Positions 1 to 12,000 of a stretch of DNA of 64,000 nt are shown one piece after another (positions within the stretch are counted from its first letter, which is position 1; every line of letters starts with the position of its first letter). The translations under genes and the position numbers were made by a program. The notes beneath the pieces were generated by a model. That model had not been told where the DNA came from. It did not search any database and saw only the letters and a program-made list of their open reading frames with translations. The stretch comes from Owenia fusiformis (Eukaryota > Annelida > Polychaeta > Sabellida > Oweniidae): NCBI GenBank assembly GCA_903813345.2, contig CAIIXF020000009.1, positions 15,959,759-16,023,758 of the forward strand, written 5' to 3'.

Positions 1-2517
1 TCCTAGTATGTTACAATTACATGATTATCTTCAAAATAAGAAGGGTTAAAATGTTTTCTTTTACCTAATTCCAAAGATATTGAGGTTTGAATTTTGGAAA
101 TTCCCCATTGGCTGCTATTATAAATGGCTATCGATATGGCTTTGCTAAAGTGTCCTTTTCTCAAAAAGTCCACTGTGAAATTTTCTAATATTGCAGATTT
201 CTATAGTTGATATATTGATTTTAAAAAATTCAAACAGGTACATTTCTAAAAATTTCTTATTTTTGATATATTTAATCGTTAAAAACTGTAAAAACCTATA
301 TTGAGCCCTGTGTTAATTTATCAATCTTCAAAAGACCCCCTGCAGAACAGTTTTAGAGTAATAATGCTCATTCTCCTAGTATGTTACAATTACATGATTA
401 TCTTCAAAATAAGAGGGGTTATTTTTTTCTTTTACCTAATTCCAAAGATATTGATGTTTGAATTTTGGAAATTCCCCATTGGCTGCCATTATAAAACGGC
501 TATCAGTGTGGCTTTGCTAAAGTGTCCTTTTCTCAAAAAGTTCACTGTGAAATTTTCTAATATTGCAGATTTCTATAGTTGATATACTGATTTTTAAAAA
601 TCATACAGGTACATTTCTAAAAATTTCTTACTTTTGATATATTTAGCCGTTAAAAACTGTAAAAACCTATATTGAGCCCCATGTTAATATATCAATTTTC
701 AAAAGACCCCACGCAGAACAGTTTTAGAGTAATAATACCCATGCTCTCATTCTGTTACAATAACATGATTATCTTCAAAATAAGAAGGGTTAGAGTTTTT
801 TCTTTTACCTAGTTCCAAAGATATTTGCCTTTGAATTTTTGAAAATACCCCTTGGCTTTTCTAAAGTGTCCTATTTTCAAAAAGCCCCTTATGGAATTTC
901 CTAATATTGTAGATTTGTATGGTTAATATGTTGTTTTTTAAAAAAAATCGAACGGGTACCTTTCTGAAAAGTTCTTATTTTTAATATATTTAGCCATTTA
1001 GTTGAAGATTGATAAACTAACATGGGGCACAATATATTTATTTTTATTTTTTAATGGCTAAATATATTAAAAATAAAATAAATTCTGAAATGTGCCTGTT
1101 TGATTTTTTTAAATCAATATATTAATTATAGAAATCTATAATATTAGAAAATTCCATAGTGGACTTTTTTGAGAAAAGGACACTTTAGTAAAGCCACATT
1201 GATAGGCGTTTATAATGTCAGCCAAATTGGTGTTTTTTTTCAAAATTCAAACGTCTATATCTTTGGAACTAGGCAAAAGAAAAATGTAATCCTTTTTAAA
1301 TTGAACAGAGTTGTGTTATTGTAACATCCTAGGAATATGGACTTATCACTTTTGAACTGCCCTGCAGGGGATCTTTTGAAAATTGATAAATTATCACTGG
1401 GCGCAATATAGTTTTTAATGACTAAATATATCAAAAATAAGAAATTTTAAGAAATGTACCTGTTTGATTTTTTTAAAATCAATATATCAACTATAGAAAT
1501 CTGCAATATTAGAAAATTTCACAGTGGACTTTTTGAGAAAAGGACACTTTAGCAAAGCCATATTGATAGCCATTTATAATAGCAGCCAATCGGGAATTTC
1601 CAAAATTCAAACCTCAATATCTTTGGAATTAGGTAAAAGAAAAAAATTTAACCCTTCTTATTTTGAAGATAATCATGTTATTGTAATATACTAGGAGAAT
1701 GAGCATTATTACTCTAAAAGTGTTCTGCAGGGAGTCTTTTGAAGATTGATAAATTAACATGGGGCTCAATATAGGTTTTTACAGTTTTTAACGGCTAAAT
1801 ATATCAAAAATAAGAAATTTTTAGAAATGTACCTGTTTGATTTTTTTAAAAACAATATATCAACTATAGAAATCTGCAATATTAGAAAATTTCACAGTGG
1901 ACTTTTTGAGAAAAGGACACTTTAGCAAAGCCATATTGATAGCGGTTTATAATGGCAGCCAATGGCGAATTTCCAAAATTCAAACGTCAATATCTTTGGA
2001 ATTAGGTAAAAGAAAAAAATTAACCCCTCTTATTTTGAAGATAATCATGTTATTGTAACATACTAGGAGAATGAGCATTATTACTCTAAAACTGTTCTGC
2101 AGGGGGTCTTTTGAAGATTGATAAATTAACATAGGGCTCAATATAGGTTTTTATAGTTTTTAACGGCTAAATATATCAAAAATAAGAAATTTTTAGAAAT
2201 GTACCTGTTTGATTTTTTTTAAATCTATATATCAACTATAGAAATCTGCAATATTAAAAAATTTCACAGTGAACTTTTTGAGAAAAGGACACTTTAGCAA
2301 AGCCATATTGATAGCCATTTATAATGGCAGCCAATGGGGAATTTCCAAAATTCAAACGTCAATATCTTTGGAACTAGGTAAAAGAAAAAATTTAACCCTT
2401 CTTATTTTGAAGATAATCATGTTATTGTAACATAATAGGAGAATGGGCAATATTTTTCTAAAACTGTTCTGCAGGGGGTCTTTTGAAGATTGATAAATTA
2501 ACATAGAGCTCAATGTA
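1..2517. repeat. ~370-bp satellite with central inversion
   Basis: About 2.7 copies of a unit of roughly 370 bp run left to right from 1 to about 1010 (the same CCTAGTATGTTACAAT start is at 2 and 375). From about 1020 to 2517 four copies run in the opposite orientation (TTGAAGATTGATAAA-like motif near 1373, 1737, 2109 and 2480). The join forms a large inverted repeat. Short open frames here are chance. Confidence 0.9.
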
Positions 2518-5232
2518 AATGAGCGAAATTTTCGAGGCCTGCTATTTTCAACTCGGGCCACTTTTCAACACCACTCCGTTAGATATCAAAAATATATTTA
2601 TTAATGATACTTATTTCAAGAAAATGTTGCTTTATATATAGCAAGTGCAATTGAACAGCTAACTGACCCCACTAAAAAGCATTTCCTATAAATGCTTGGT
2701 TCACTGATGAATGTAAAATGTTGAAAAGAAAAGTTCATGATGCTATCAAAAATAAACTTGATGAAACTCATATTAACCAAATTATGAAAGAATACAATCA
2801 AACTAAACAGCGGGAAAAAAGAAGGTTTAAAGCAGGAATGTTAGAGAGTTTGGTAGTAAATAGGTCTAAATCTTCAACTGATTTTTGGAAATTTATTAAT
2901 GCAATGCCAGGAAATATAATTAGAGATATATCAGTACCCCCTGAGGATTTATTAACCTATTTTCAAAATTTGGCAAAGCCTCCAAACATGGATTATTTTG
3001 ATAATGATGCACTTCAAAAGATGAATGAATTTATTCAAGATAGCATTCAAAATAACTCTGATGACATTAATTTAAATCTTTGTTATAATATTATAGATGG
3101 CAGAATCAGTCAAATTGAGGTGTACAATGCTTTTAAAAAAGTAAATTCTCATAAATCAGCTGGCATTGATGGTATCCCATCGAACATAATTAAGAGTTGT
3201 GAAGTACTTATTCCAGATTTTACAGCACTTTTTAATGTTATTTTCGACAGCGGTGAATACCCACGTGACTGGAGCATTGGTATGCTAAGTGCTCTCTTTA
3301 AACAAGGAAGTCGTTTTAAAGCAGATAACTACAGGGGTATAAATGTATTAGCTTGTATTGGTAATATATTTGATTCTGTAATTCAAAATAGACTTGTTTT
3401 TAATGCACAGGTACAAAATTCTCAAGATCCTCTGCAAGGTGCATATAAAGAAAATAGCCGAACAATCGATAACATATTTATATTACAGACATTAGTTAAC
3501 AAATCTAAACTGCTTAAAAAACCTCTTTTTACATGTATGGTTGACTTCAAGAAAGCGTTTGACTATATTGATAGGTCAGTCCTGTTATACAAACTCTGTA
3601 AGAGCGGTGTAAAGCCCAATAGCAAAATGTACAAAATCATTGACAGTATGTTCGTCAAATCTCAATCTTGTCTTAAGTTGAAAAATGGAGTATCAGACTA
3701 TTTTAAAACAGATGTTGGAGTTTTACAAGGGAGTGTTCTCAGTACCTTCTTATTTAATCACTTTATAGATGACCTTGCACTATATTTACCAACGCACTGT
3801 GGAGTAATTTTAAATGATAAGAGGCTTAACCACCTTCTATGGGCAGATGACCTCATATTGATTTCAGAATCCAGTGAAGGATTGCAGACATTACTTGACG
3901 CACTTTTTTCTTTCTGTAAGACTAATAGGTTAATTGTCAATACAATGAAAACTAAAGCATTAATCTTCAATTCCAAAAGATCTTTCAAATTTGAATTTAA
4001 TGAAAAAAGTATCGAATGTGTTAATGAATACAAATATTTAGGTCTCATTCTCACCAATAACAACAGTTTTGATATGAACACTAAATATCTTAAAGAACAA
4101 GAAAGGCTCTTTTTAAGATAAAACAGCAATATGAGAAGTTTAATGATGTGCCACCAGATGTAGCTCTTCATCTGTTTAATGCTTTGGTCAGTCCAATTTT
4201 ATCTTATGCATGTGAAATATGGTATGATAAAAAACAAATGAAAGCAATTGAATCCATACATTTGTCTTTTTTAAAGTCAACATTAGGTGTCAAATCACAA
4301 ACTGCAAGCCCTGCTGTGTATGGCGATCTAGGCAGGTACCCATTGTCAATCAAATTTGAGTGTTATATTATAAAATATTGGCTTAGACTTAGACTCCTAA
4401 CATTTCCAGAATCAAGTGTATTAAACCAAGCCTATTTATATGATAGAGATATTCAAGAGTTAGGATTCAAAAGTTGGTCTAGCAAGGTCTATGATATACT
4501 CAGAAAATGTGATTTATTGGATTATTGGAATGACCAAAATATGAATACTGACAATCTAGTGAGCATGGTAGAAAAGAAGTTGAAGGTATTATTTGTAGAA
4601 AAATGGAAAAATGATTTGAACATTTATCCTATACTGAGAATGTATAAATTGTTCAAAAAAGATTTTAGAATTGAATTATATTTGAAATTAGATAATAAAA
4701 AGTATAGATTGGCGATAAGTAGATTTCGAATGAGTTCTCATCGATTGGCGATTGAGACTGGAAGACATGCAAAGCCAAAACCAAAACCTAGAGAGGAAAG
4801 ATTATGCAATACCTGTAAACATATAGAGGATGAATGTCATTTCCTTTTAACTTGTACAAAGAATGATGAGCATAGACAATTATTGTACACTAAGGCTCGT
4901 GAAATTCTAAGTAACTTTGACCTCAATAGTGAAAATTTATTTGTCAATCTCATTTCAAGTAAAAACTTAACATTACAAAGACACATTGGAAAATTCATTT
5001 ATCATTCATTTAAGAATTTGTAGTCAGAATGCAGGGTATGTGCACCACACTTTAAATGTAACCTTGTCCTTTCATCATGATGTATACTACCTTTATTTTG
5101 GGTTTTTGTATATCTCGTATATATTTTTGCACTTTTGCCTTAGTATTTGTAGTTTAGATATTTAGTTTTTTCATAGTTATGACTAATGTAATCATGTTAT
5201 GATACAAGATGTCAATAAAAGTTATATATAAA
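2518..5232 (+). mobile_element. Decayed, 5'-truncated LINE with reverse transcriptase
   Basis: Open segments at 2718-4121 and 4148-5023 are two parts of one reading frame split by a single-base shift near 4105. More shifts lie before 2718. The first part has reverse transcriptase motifs: SAGIDGIPSNIIK, DNYRGINVLA, VDFKKAFD, GVLQGSVLS, and the catalytic L-L-W-A-D-D. The second part ends in a zinc-knuckle-like C-x2-C-x7-H-x4-C (CNTCKHIEDECHFLLTC), as in Jockey- and CR1-type elements. No endonuclease domain is present, so it is 5'-truncated. AATAAA at 5214-5219 and a TA-rich end mark the 3' end. The clade is not settled. Confidence 0.88.
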
Positions 5233-5860
5233 TGATTTAACAGCTACTTATCAAGGCATAAAAAATGTGTCACTGGATTTTGGATGACATTACTCTGAAA
5301 GATTAAATGATCATCTCTAATTGAAAGAGTGTAGATGAAGCTATTTTTAAGAAGCAAAATTATACTACATGTATTGCAAAGAGTACTGGACAATCAAAGA
5401 GTTATCAAAATTTAATTTTTAACTTTAATTATGAACGAGGCATTAACATGACAAAATGTCACCACTTAGTTGCTCACAATATTATTAGTTCATTCTTAAG
5501 TCAGTTTTGAATTTCTGAGAACTTGAAGATGATTTTGAAAAAAAATTGGTCAATTTGAAGCAAGTCGAAAATATACCTTTTTTGACCTTGAAAAGGTCAT
5601 TGAAGGTCAAATCTCAAATTTAAAGTCAGATCTGAACTTCTGATAACATAGATGACTTTCAAAAAAATTGAAGTATTTGTTAAGTTATTGGAAGTTTTAG
5701 GAATTTGTTATAGATGCCAAACACCAACCACCAACCGCCCATCACCAACCGCTGATCAGCCTCCTGGAAATTTTATCCAAAGGTCTGTTCTGTGTGATGA
5801 CATTCTTTGAAAATGGTACACATTCGTAACTCATTCCAAATGTAGCAACTACATACTTAC
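5233..5860. repeat. Dispersed AAGGTCA-rich repeat
   Basis: This gap after the LINE holds a copy (about 5440-5700) of a dispersed family with GACCTTGAAAAGGTCATTG-type motifs, seen again near 8930-9250, 41200-41404 plus 44231-44700, and 50050-51430. No further exon of the mosaic gene was recognised. Confidence 0.6.
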
Positions 5861-6052
5861 CTTGGCCATCAGGGTATGTTGTGCCACAGTCAGATAGTGA
5901 GCTAGACCCCCCTGCTAACACAGCTTTATCATTGGGGCATTCAATGCAGGATGTCTGGCCAGTCTGGTTCTGGTAGAAGTGACTTGGGCACAAGGTACAA
6001 GTCCCATTTGTAGAATAACCATCTTTGGAGTAGCTCCCAAGAGGACACTCAC
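5861..6052 (-). CDS. Exon 33: GCC2/GCC3 repeat, last exon seen
   Basis: A 192-nt phase 1-1 exon: ECPLGSYSKDGYSTNGTC, TLCPSHFYQNQTGQTSC, IECPNDKAVLAGGSSSLSDC, ending in Y-P-D-G-Q. A strong GTAAGT donor follows, so the gene should continue. Reading through reaches a stop at 5742 after 40 unconserved residues. No further exon was recognised in 1-5860. Confidence 0.87.
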
Positions 6053-9000
6053 CTGAAATCAAATCAAGTAAATAGCTTTGTTTAATGCAACAGCTATACA
6101 ATAATATGGAGGAACGGAGAGATGGACAGATGAACGGACAGACAGACGGATGTACCAAGGCCGAAAAAATGGCCCAGTCAATATCATTTAGAATCATTTT
6201 TGGTAACAAAATTTTCCAAAACTTCCAAAAAGTTTTCAACAAGGGTAAATGGGTAATTTTAGTAGCACATCTACAAAATATATAAAATGGATTATACATA
6301 AAACATCATTTTTATTTTTAAAACAAGCCCTTATACTCACCAAAGCAGCCTAAGATGCTAGAGGTAGCATCTTGTCTGGTTATGTGATTAAAGGGGCAGG
6401 TCCGGCACATTGTACTGTTGAGACTGTAGGAGTTGTAGGGGCAGGAGTGACAGGGTGGCAGTCTTGTATCAGACACTTTCCCAGGAGAACATTCAGCTAA
6501 AATTCAAACAGAGAATGTACTTAGTCACCTAATATGAGTGAACATTCAATAGCACTCAGTTTGTATATACAGTATTGCTACTGAATATAACTGATCATTT
6601 CAGTCTACAACAAGTTCAGAGGGTGATACTGCATAGCACATTTTCAAGAAAATCGATTGTACTTTCTGTGATATCAAATACAGGGTGGTCAAAAAAGAAG
6701 GTCTAAAGTTTTGCGGGTACCATAAAAGTCACTCAGTCTTAAATCTTGCAGAAGTTAAAACCATGCTCCATGGTTCTGGAGGCCGTTTCTTGAAAGTTTC
6801 GTTATCTTATCATTATTTTTATCGATTTGTTTGTTATCCATGGCTGATTTAACGAGAGGGTTAGGGGGTCTTGTAATATAACGATGTGGTATCTAAACAA
6901 ATCGTAGGTCATTAAACACATTTTATAAGCTGATTAAACAAGATAATACTGCCTTTTATATAATATTTAATACAAATATCCCTGCATTACTGCATTATTT
7001 GGCATGTTCAGCGAAAATATTTGTTGAAAATCTTTCCAAAATAAGGATGAAACTGAGGGTTTGTAAATGGACTGGGTGTTTGTTTCACACCACCCGAGCA
7101 GTTGATCATTTGGAAATAATGTGACTCACAGTAAACTGTTCATAGTAAACTGTTCATCAGTTTGTTTGTTTCTGAATGGCAAAGTGTACAATATGCAATA
7201 AGGACACTTTTTCTGGGGACAATGTTTAATTTTACTTAAATTTGTGTGGAATATTTATATTCGCTAAATCAATTTTCCATTCGGAAAAACATTTACATAT
7301 TTGTTACTGCGAATTAAGTTTTCAAAATAGCCAATGGATTAAATCACTTAATACTATCTGCATTAAATTACATATTCTATTGGCTAAATGATTTTTTGCG
7401 TAAATTGTTATAGTATTTCTAAAGAGTAACACATTTTATGTGCAATATTGAATTTCTATTTATACCAGTTCTTCAACTCGACAATGGGAAGAACTGCTCT
7501 ACCTAAGTGACTAATATGTCATGATATGACATCTAAAAGAGTCAATAAAAGATATATATATATTTGAACCCTACCAAAATAAGTTTGTCTTTATTTACCA
7601 AATGATTTATTTTTCTGTAACTATTGGTTATGCATTTTACCGAAAGCTAATTTGCTATTTACCGAATGCAATAAAACAATATTCGCTAACTTTAAGTTGT
7701 TGTTCAATATTTTGTCACATGACCTCTAGTTTTGCAAAATGGAAGTGCGGCTATTCTACATCGTTTTCATTCTCTCTCTGATTTCAATGTTTATGGCGAA
7801 TCCAGACGGTATTAGCGACGAAGATCCGCCCAATAGCATTGTAAGAGCCAATTTTTCTAATGGAAACATGCGCCCGAGGAGGTGCAAACATTCATGTTGA
7901 TTTCAAAAATGGTTGATTTCAAAAATGGCGGACTTCAAATATATCACGTGACTGAAAGTCTCACAAGGAATCGAAAAAAAACGAAATTATCAAATGTGGC
8001 ATTCGGTATTCACCAAATATAAATAATATATATACTGAATGTGTAAATAATTAATTGAATTATATGTGCGTTAGGGAAAACAAATTGATTCGCTGCATCG
8101 CACAAATACATGTGTAAATATCGAATGTTAATGCCAACACAAAGAAGTGAAACTATTTATAAATAAATTATAATATAAATTGTATAGATAAGATTATCAT
8201 ATTTGGTAAAATAAAAAACATTCAATAGATTTTTTTTATAGATTAACAATTTATTTCATCATATAAATATTCTCATACATAATAGCTTGCCAATCACCTT
8301 ACTGGCATTATAGGCTAAGCTGAACAACATATTAAGTACAAATGTAATGTATGCGAGCATAAAGGCAAGATATGTAAAAAGGAGGGAAATGGGACAGGCT
8401 TGGGTTCATGTGTTATGATCTCAGTGAGGGAGTAGTGGGAATAGGTAATACTTGCATAGAGGGTCCCATAGAGAAATAAAACTATGATGTATAATGTTAT
8501 GTGTTCTCTATCAAAAAGTTGGCAACAAGAGCAAAAAGTTCATTATTTTGTGCTAAGGATAGTATGTTTGATAGATCGGGTAAAGGTTTGGTAAATTTGT
8601 AAATTTGGTATGTATGGAAAACTTAATATACCGAATAAAGAAGCAATTTAAACACCATAGAGGGGCCAAGCCTATACACTATCATTCTTGCTCCTAAAAA
8701 TCATTTTGCCGGTTTCACAAACATATTTAATTTTATGTGTACACAAATGAACAAATTAGATATACTTTCAAATTTTGCGTGAAAATAACAGGTCTGGTCG
8801 TTGAGTAAAACCAGAATAAAACAAAGCAGGTCACACAGTTGGGAACCTTCAGAGGAATGTATATCCTGACTTTCAAACAAAAATATTGATTTGGATTTGT
8901 AGTCTGGAACTTTGAGAAACTTAGATAGCACAGTTGTGTGACCTAGTTTGATGACCTTTGACCTTGAAAATTTTACATATTCAGAGCTCAGTAAGGTCTT

Positions 9001-12000
9001 TTGTGATTATAAGCTGACCAAAATTTACATCCAAAAATCAATTTGAAAAATCAGCTTTTTTGACCTTTCGAAGGTCACTGAAGGTCCTAAAACTAATGTC
9101 AGATTTGAACTCCTGGCAACTTGTAGATGATTTTCTATAAAATTTGGTCAAATTGAAGCAAGTTGAAAAATAACTTTTTTTTACTGTTTTTTTTACGTCA
9201 AATATCTCAAAAACAGTAAAAAATTGATGCTGACATATATTGAGCAATATGTAGGGAATGCTTAAATCTAGTAATGATGTAATTCATTGCAAGAAATGAT
9301 GAAGTATAAGGCAAACTTTGAGAAACTTGTCAATCACAAAACCTGCCATTGACTTTATACATGAGAAAGTTTCCTGAAAATGACTAAGTCCTACTTTTTG
9401 TCAAATTTTATAGAGTAAACACCAAAAACTGTAATTCCAAGAGCTTTGAAATCTTCAGAGGACATAAGTTGCATATACAGCAACTACTACAACTTATTTG
9501 AAAGTTCTACTTCAACAAAGTGTCTAGTATTTACAGAAAATTCGACTTTTTGACGTCAAAATCAGCAATTTCTCAGAAACCAGGCGTACTTGGGAAATGG
9601 TGATGATAGGTCAAATAGGCATTATAGATATGCATAAAATGAATGTGAATATGACTCAATCCGAATAGCAGTTTTAATTTGTGCGGCCAATGTTGATGGA
9701 CGGACTGACCAACGGACGGACGGATGGATGGACGGACCAACGGACGGACCAACAGACGGATGGACGCCTGGTCGATCCCATAGGCTCACTGTGTGAGCCA
9801 ATAACCCCTGTCATAACTAATTTGGTGCCAAATATAATGATTTGGCACAAACTGAACGAGCCCGATAACGTGATGGTTCGAGAAACGGAATCTGCACATT
9901 TCGTTAATCAAGTCGTTAATTTCATGATTCGTTAATAATGAAACATTTTGAGAAACAGCCTTCTGGATAACTGCTGCAATATAAATGCTAAAGTAATTCA
10001 CTGCTAAAAAAAATTTACAAATGCATAAAAAATACAAAATGCCCCTAGATATGCTGGATAGGGCAGTAAACATCTTCAACATTCACGTTGCTGTAGTAAT
10101 CCAGAACTGTGGAGCATGGATTTACATGTAGAACATCATCCATAAATCAGGCATGTCTGTTTATGCCATCCAACATCTGCACGATTTAAGACTGAGTGAC
10201 CTTTATGGTACCACCAAAAATTTAAGACCTTAATCTAAAATATGTGAGAATATCAGCCAGACCTCACTTTTTTGAACCACCCTGTACATATCTATGAAGA
10301 AGCCATGGTGATCAAGCCTTGTTCAATTTGCTAAAAAGTGAAAATTTTTGAAAAGTTGTCATATAACTTTTTGAAACTCTACAGGTATGTGTCGTAGGCT
10401 AGGATCAATAAATAAACCTTGAGATGAGACACCGCATTGAAAAAATTACTGGAAAAAATGACCACCCTTCAAAACCTCACTCAAACGAAGTGATACCTTT
10501 CTTTGCAACAATTCTCATATAAAGTCCCATATATACAGGCATCTGTCTCTTAAGGTGACCTAAAATGCTGCTTATTTTTTCGTAAAGCCACTCAGTAAAA
10601 TTAAGATTTCTCTGCACCCTGATTTCAAATCAACATCATTCGAGTATCTATGTGTTCCTGACATGTTTGGGCATCCGGTAATGACAACGTCTACCCAATG
10701 TTTGCACGCAAAATTGACGTAATTCATGACTGAAATCGGGAAAAAAATATGTGATATTCTTTTAGAATTGTTTATAATAACTATTTACAAAAATGTTCCC
10801 GAGACACAAATCTATTTAGGTAAGGTTTGTTTTAAAGTTGAAAAGCCCCAATAAGACAATACAAACCCAGATAAAACCAAGAAGACTGCAGATTTCATGT
10901 AATGATTTACGTTCATGTAAACAAGTAAAGTACATATTGTGGGAAATTTAGGAATTCCCCACTTTGTGTTATTCTAATTAAAATGTAATTATCTTTGGTG
11001 AATTTAGAAGCTAATTGTTATTTGTAATTAACAAGTTAAGAGGGATTCTCCCAGGAGTTATTAATTACACTGGACCAAAAGGTAAGGGATATTTCCCCTA
11101 AAATTGGTCACGTGGGATCCCTGATTTACAATAGTTGAACCTTGGGCTTCGAGAAGAAGGCACACGAGGCTAATGGCGGCGATCGGCCCTGGGATTAGTC
11201 CAGGAACTTTGGAAGTTTAGTGGAATACAAATGGACGTCAGGAATAAAGGTAACTTACAGATGTTAGATGAATATTGTGTGCCACTATTGAGAGGTGTTT
11301 TGTGAATTGAGAAGTAGATTTATTGGACATTTTAGAGGGAAAAGCAAGAGAGAATTAGAACTGCATGTGGTGTGACTACCTGTAGATGACCTGAAGCCTG
11401 GAGTAAGGTATCGAGAATCAGGAAGACGCATGTGGTAAGATAGTCTTTTTCTATGGCTCGTATTCCCCGAGTCCTTTATGAAGTTATATTTATGATGTGT
11501 TGATCGTTTATGTAGTGAAAACGAGACATTTTGAAAGGTTGATGTATTATCATAGCCTGATCTGAGAATTCCTGTTCATTTGTCCATTTGTTTCCGAAAG
11601 TGTGTTATTATAGCCTCCCCGGTTAAGTTCTCCAGTCACAGTATCTACCAGTGAGCTGTGGGTATATACACTCATAGCAGAACTACCAGAGAGTGACTGA
11701 GGGTTGATTTCTGACAGATTTGCTAGGCACAGTCTTTGAATTATTGAGTGAATCCAGTATAGTAGTTTCTGTATTGTACTAACCTCAGTTTGAAAGTAAC
11801 CTGACACGTCATTCATTAGTCTTCCAGTATCTAAAAGTGAGCTAGGAGTAATTACTCTGAGCGGAACTACCAGAGAGCAAACTACATGTAAGAGTGGGTA
11901 AATGAGGTTGAGGAGTAGCTTACTACGCAAGTTATTCTAGGAGTAATTGAGGAGTAACCTGGGAGCAGGAGGAGTAAGCCAAGCTTTATTTCATGAGTTA

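Larger units (their letters stand above)
6681..10284. mobile_element. TIR element, CAGGGTGGTC ends, TA target duplication
   Basis: Ends read TA-CAGGGTGGTC ... GAACCACCCTG-TA. Similarity between the two arms continues for about 100 bp (both contain GGTACCATAAA, then GTCACTCAGTCTTAAATC). TA duplication and length suggest a non-autonomous Tc1/mariner-type element. It contains the orphan signal-peptide exon, a LINE-like tail and a (GGAC)n stretch near 9693-9767. No transposase was seen. Confidence 0.7.

Noticed and set aside
301-582. 93-residue open frame on the plus strand
   Set aside because: It lies within the ~370-bp satellite and has no domain or splice support.
3758-4171. 137-residue minus-strand frame
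   Set aside because: Shadow of the LINE reverse transcriptase frame.
5742-5860. Reading exon 33 on to a stop as the protein's natural end
   Set aside because: A strong GTAAGT donor follows the cysteine repeat, and the extension is unconserved, so the gene more likely continues.
11550-11930. 126-residue minus-strand frame
   Set aside because: It lies in GAGTAA-type repetitive sequence inside a TIR element, with no domain.
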